Shown here: piece after piece, positions 61,181-64,000 of the stretch
How positions within the stretch are numbered: the first letter of the stretch is position 1
Layout: each line of letters opens with the position of its first letter
DNA from: Flavobacterium sp. W4I14
GTDB taxonomy: Bacteria > Bacteroidota > Bacteroidia > Sphingobacteriales > Sphingobacteriaceae
NCBI GenBank assembly: GCA_030817875.1
Contig: JAUSZU010000001.1
Span: forward strand, 1,612,001-1,676,000
Length of the DNA stretch: 64,000 nt
Direction of reading: 5' to 3'
Position numbers and translations under genes: made by a program
Notes under the pieces: generated by a model
The model's database searches: none
The model's input: the letters and a program-made list of their open reading frames with translations, nothing else
What the model was told of the DNA's origin: nothing

Positions 61181-64000
61181 CTAGTGTGTTTTTACTTGTT
61201 GATTACGTTTGCTTAAAACTGCTTTGTATTCTTTAGGGAATACTTTTACAAAATGAGCAGATTGAGTTTTCCAGTCGCTTAAGATAAACTCAGCTACTCT
61301 ACTATCCGTTAAGCGGATATGCGTTTTAAGTAAGGCCAAAATACGCTCCTCATCCTCAGCTTGTAATGGATCAAGATCAACCATTTCTTTATTGCATTTG
61401 CGTGCAAAAGTTCCGTTGGCATCATAAATCCAGGCCACACCGCCACTCATACCAGCAGCAAAATTGCTTCCGGTATCACCAAGAATCAGCACTTCACCAC
61501 CTGTCATGTATTCACAACCGTGATCACCCACTCCTTCAACAACAGCTGTTGCACCAGAGTTACGTACGGCGAAACGCTCACCTGCTTTGCCTCGGGCAAA
61601 TAACTCACCAGAAGTTGCACCATAAAGGGCTACGTTACCGATAATGATATTTTGTTCAGGGATAAAAGTTGAGTTTGAGAAAGGATAAATGGCCAATCTT
61701 GCGCCCGATAATCCTTTACCCACGTAATCGTTCGCTTCACCTTCCAATGATAACGTTACCCCACGGGTATTAAAAGCACCGAAACTCTGTCCGGCTGAAC
61801 CAACAAATTTAAAGTTGATCGTATCCGGAGGTAATCCAGCACCTAAATGAACTTTTGAAATTTCATTTGATAACATGGTACCCAGTGCGCGGTCGGTATT
61901 TTTCACATCGAAACTGGCAAAAACCGGTTCATTATGATCAATAGCAGGTTGTGCAGCGGTAATTAATTTATGATCTAAAACATGATCCAACCCATGATCC
62001 TGGCCTTCAGTATTGAATAAAGGCAAACCATTTTCTTCAGCTTTATATAATATAGCTGATAAATCAAGGTATTTCAATTTCCAGTCTTCAGCAGGCAATT
62101 CGCGTACTTTTAAAATATCAGCCTGACCGATCATTTCGTGGATGGTTCTGAAACCTAATTCAGCCATAATCTCACGTAACTCTTCGGCAAGGAAATAAAA
62201 TAAGTTCACTACATGATCAGCATCACCGGTAAATAATTTTCTTAATTCCGGATCTTGTGTTGCTACACCAACCGGACAAGTATTTAAATGGCACTTACGC
62301 ATCATAATACATCCAGAAGTAACCAAGGCTGCTGTTGCAACACCCCATTCTTCAGCACCTAATAATGCAGCGATAGCAATATCTCTACCTGTTTTAAGCT
62401 GACCATCTGTTTGTAACACGATTCGGTTACGCAATTTGTTTTTCACCAAAGTTTGGTGTGCTTCTGCTAAGCCTAACTCCCATGGTAAACCAGCATGTTG
62501 AATTGAAGTTAAAGGAGATGCTCCCGTTCCACCATCAAAACCAGATACCAGAATCACATCGGCATGTGCTTTAGCAACACCCGCTGCAATAGTTCCCACG
62601 CCAGCTTTCGAAACCAATTTTACATTGATCCTTGCTGCACGGTTAGCATTTTTCAGATCAAAAATTAATTGTGCTAAATCTTCGATCGAATAAATATCGT
62701 GGTGAGGCGGAGGTGAAATTAAACCAACGCCTGGTGTAGAGTGACGAACTTTTGCAATCCAGTCATCTACTTTGTGCCCTGGTAATTGACCACCTTCTCC
62801 TGGTTTAGCACCCTGAGCCATTTTAATCTGTAACTCATCAGCATTGGTTAAGTAGTAACTGGTTACACCAAAACGTGCAGAGGCAACTTGTTTAATTGCC
62901 GAACGCATGCTATCGCCATTTGGCAATTTAGTGTAACGCATTTCATCTTCACCACCCTCTCCGGTATTGCTCTTTCCACCGATACGGTTCATGGCAATCG
63001 CTAAAGTAGAGTGTGCCTCATGAGAGATTGAACCGAAAGACATTGCTCCCGTTGCAAATCTTTTTAAGATTGCCTCGGTAGATTCTACCTCACTTAAAGG
63101 TACCGATGGACGGCTATAGTTAAATTCGAACAATCCACGGATGGTATAAGCTTGTTGTGTTTGCTCATTCACCAGTTTAGAGTACTGTTTGAAAATATTG
63201 TAATCGTTTTTACGTGTTGCGTTCTGCAGCAAGTGAATGGTTTGCGGGTTAAACAAATGTGCTTCACCTTTACGGCGGAATTTATAAGTTCCACCTGCTG
63301 GCAACAGGTTTTCGGTTTCTGTTAACGGACCAAAACTGCGGTGATGTTTAATTAACGTTTCTTTTGCAATTTCATCGAGTCCTAAACCACCGATACGTGA
63401 AACTGCACCGGTGAAATAAGTATTCACTACTTGTTTATTTAAACCTAAAATCTCGAAAATCTGAGCCCCCTGGTATGATTGCAAGGTTGAGATTCCCATT
63501 TTAGAGAAAATTTTAAGTAAACCACTATTTACCGCGTAGATATAGTTCTTGGTAAGCTGCTCTGTTGATAAGCCCGACTCTTGTTTAAACTCGTTAATGG
63601 TTTCCAAAGCCAGGTAAGGGTTAATCGCCGTAACACCAAAGCCCAACAATGTGGCGAAATGATGTACTTCCCAGATATCGCCAGCCTCTATCACAATACC
63701 TACAGCACCACGGTATCCTTTGCGGATTAAGTGATGGTGTACAGCAGAAACCGCCAATAAAGAAGGCATGGCAGCATGCTCAGAGTCAATAGCCCTATCG
63801 GTTAACACAATTACCTGGAAACCATCTTCAACTGCATCAACCGCATAACGGCATAAACGGTCTAAGGCTTTTGCCATAGCGCCCGGCTTGCCATCGGCCC
63901 TGAAATAAGTCTGTAAAGTTTTCGCCTGGAAAACACCTGTATCAATACTTCTTAATTTCTCTAATTCCTGATTGGTTAAGATTGGATGTTTAATGGCTAC
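61181..64000 (-). CDS. gltB: Glutamate synthase, large subunit, 3' part (5' end outside window)
   Basis: The frame is open up to base 64000 ([20 protein letters not shown] ... [11 protein letters not shown]), so about 939 of roughly 1500 residues are present; the N-terminal class II glutamine amidotransferase domain is missing. Seen: the central domain, the FMN-binding synthase domain ([48 protein letters not shown]), the 3Fe-4S Cys cluster in [20 protein letters not shown], and the C-terminal beta-helix with repeated Gly motifs ([35 protein letters not shown]). It makes two glutamates from glutamine and 2-oxoglutarate with GltD. Confidence 0.97.
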   Translation of the reverse strand, partial: VAIKHPILTNQELEKLRSIDTGVFQAKTLQTYFRADGKPGAMAKALDRLCRYAVDAVEDGFQVIVLTDRAIDSEHAAMPSLLAVSAVHHHLIRKGYRGAVGIVIEAGDIWEVHHFATLLGFGVTAINPYLALETINEFKQESGLSTEQLTKNYIYAVNSGLLKIFSKMGISTLQSYQGAQIFEILGLNKQVVNTYFTGAVSRIGGLGLDEIAKETLIKHHRSFGPLTETENLLPAGGTYKFRRKGEAHLFNPQTIHLLQNATRKNDYNIFKQYSKLVNEQTQQAYTIRGLFEFNYSRPSVPLSEVESTEAILKRFATGAMSFGSISHEAHSTLAIAMNRIGGKSNTGEGGEDEMRYTKLPNGDSMRSAIKQVASARFGVTSYYLTNADELQIKMAQGAKPGEGGQLPGHKVDDWIAKVRHSTPGVGLISPPPHHDIYSIEDLAQLIFDLKNANRAARINVKLVSKAGVGTIAAGVAKAHADVILVSGFDGGTGASPLTSIQHAGLPWELGLAEAHQTLVKNKLRNRIVLQTDGQLKTGRDIAIAALLGAEEWGVATAALVTSGCIMMRKCHLNTCPVGVATQDPELRKLFTGDADHVVNLFYFLAEELREIMAELGFRTIHEMIGQADILKVRELPAEDWKLKYLDLSAILYKAEENGLPLFNTEGQDHGLDHVLDHKLITAAQPAIDHNEPVFASFDVKNTDRALGTMLSNEISKVHLGAGLPPDTINFKFVGSAGQSFGAFNTRGVTLSLEGEANDYVGKGLSGARLAIYPFSNSTFIPEQNIIIGNVALYGATSGELFARGKAGERFAVRNSGATAVVEGVGDHGCEYMTGGEVLILGDTGSNFAAGMSGGVAWIYDANGTFARKCNKEMVDLDPLQAEDEERILALLKTHIRLTDSRVAEFILSDWKTQSAHFVKVFPKEYKAVLSKRNQQVKTH

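Overview
The window is a stretch of chromosome from a Bacteroidota bacterium, most likely family Sphingobacteriaceae (Pedobacter-like). This is inferred from the AT-rich DNA, TAnnTTTG-type -7 promoter elements, a SusC/SusD pair under an ECF sigma/FecR switch, a PorE-like OmpA protein, families typical of the phylum (DUF3667, DUF6526, DUF3347), a histone-H1-like Hc1 protein and many Bacteroidota-style dispersed intergenic repeats. No rRNA, tRNA, CRISPR array, prophage or intact insertion sequence was seen.

Layout. 1-6.6 kb: 3' end of lepA, folD, a small antitoxin/PIN toxin pair, a Rieske ferredoxin, queE, a PorE-like OmpA protein, a frameshifted zinc-ribbon pseudogene and a DUF6526 membrane protein. 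6.8-15.4 kb: a housekeeping block with kdsA and kdsD (KDO synthesis), manC (GDP-mannose), recQ, rlmB and dnaB. 16-25 kb: chrA, etfBA, a bifunctional nuclease, a nucleoside-type MFS transporter, DUF3667 and gltA. 24.5-29.7 kb: a DUF3347 lipoprotein, two paralogous outer-membrane barrels, miaA overlapping an odd Mom-like gene, and an MBL-fold hydrolase. 29.8-37.3 kb: susD-susC-fecR-sigma, all on the minus strand, accompanied by two copies of a structured, probably sRNA-encoding element on the plus strand. 37.4-43 kb: a LacI regulator flanked by two identical operators, then an AraC regulator divergent from a heme-type TonB receptor and an HmuY lipoprotein. 43.2-48.8 kb: Hc1, then a bacteriophytochrome / response regulator / heme oxygenase operon, another response regulator, an MscS channel and small stress-type proteins. 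49-59 kb: an esterase lipoprotein, Ku, a two-domain glycosyltransferase convergent with a GH130 enzyme, a histidine kinase, a metallophosphoesterase and DUF763. 59-64 kb: a tandemly duplicated intergenic repeat, then gltD and the 3' part of gltB.

How the parts fit. The phytochrome operon carries its own heme oxygenase to make the biliverdin chromophore, and a heme-uptake operon lies just upstream of it. The SusCD locus has the complete trans-envelope signalling set (STN domain on SusC, FecR, ECF sigma) but no glycosidase beside it.

The strongest unexplained signal is the pair of plus-strand elements at about 34810-34920 and 37161-37254. They share two identical 16-nt blocks while the hairpin stems between and around those blocks change sequence and stay paired. 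One copy has its own promoter and terminator, and the other lies antisense to the susC leader. They look like a family of regulatory RNAs of this SusCD locus.
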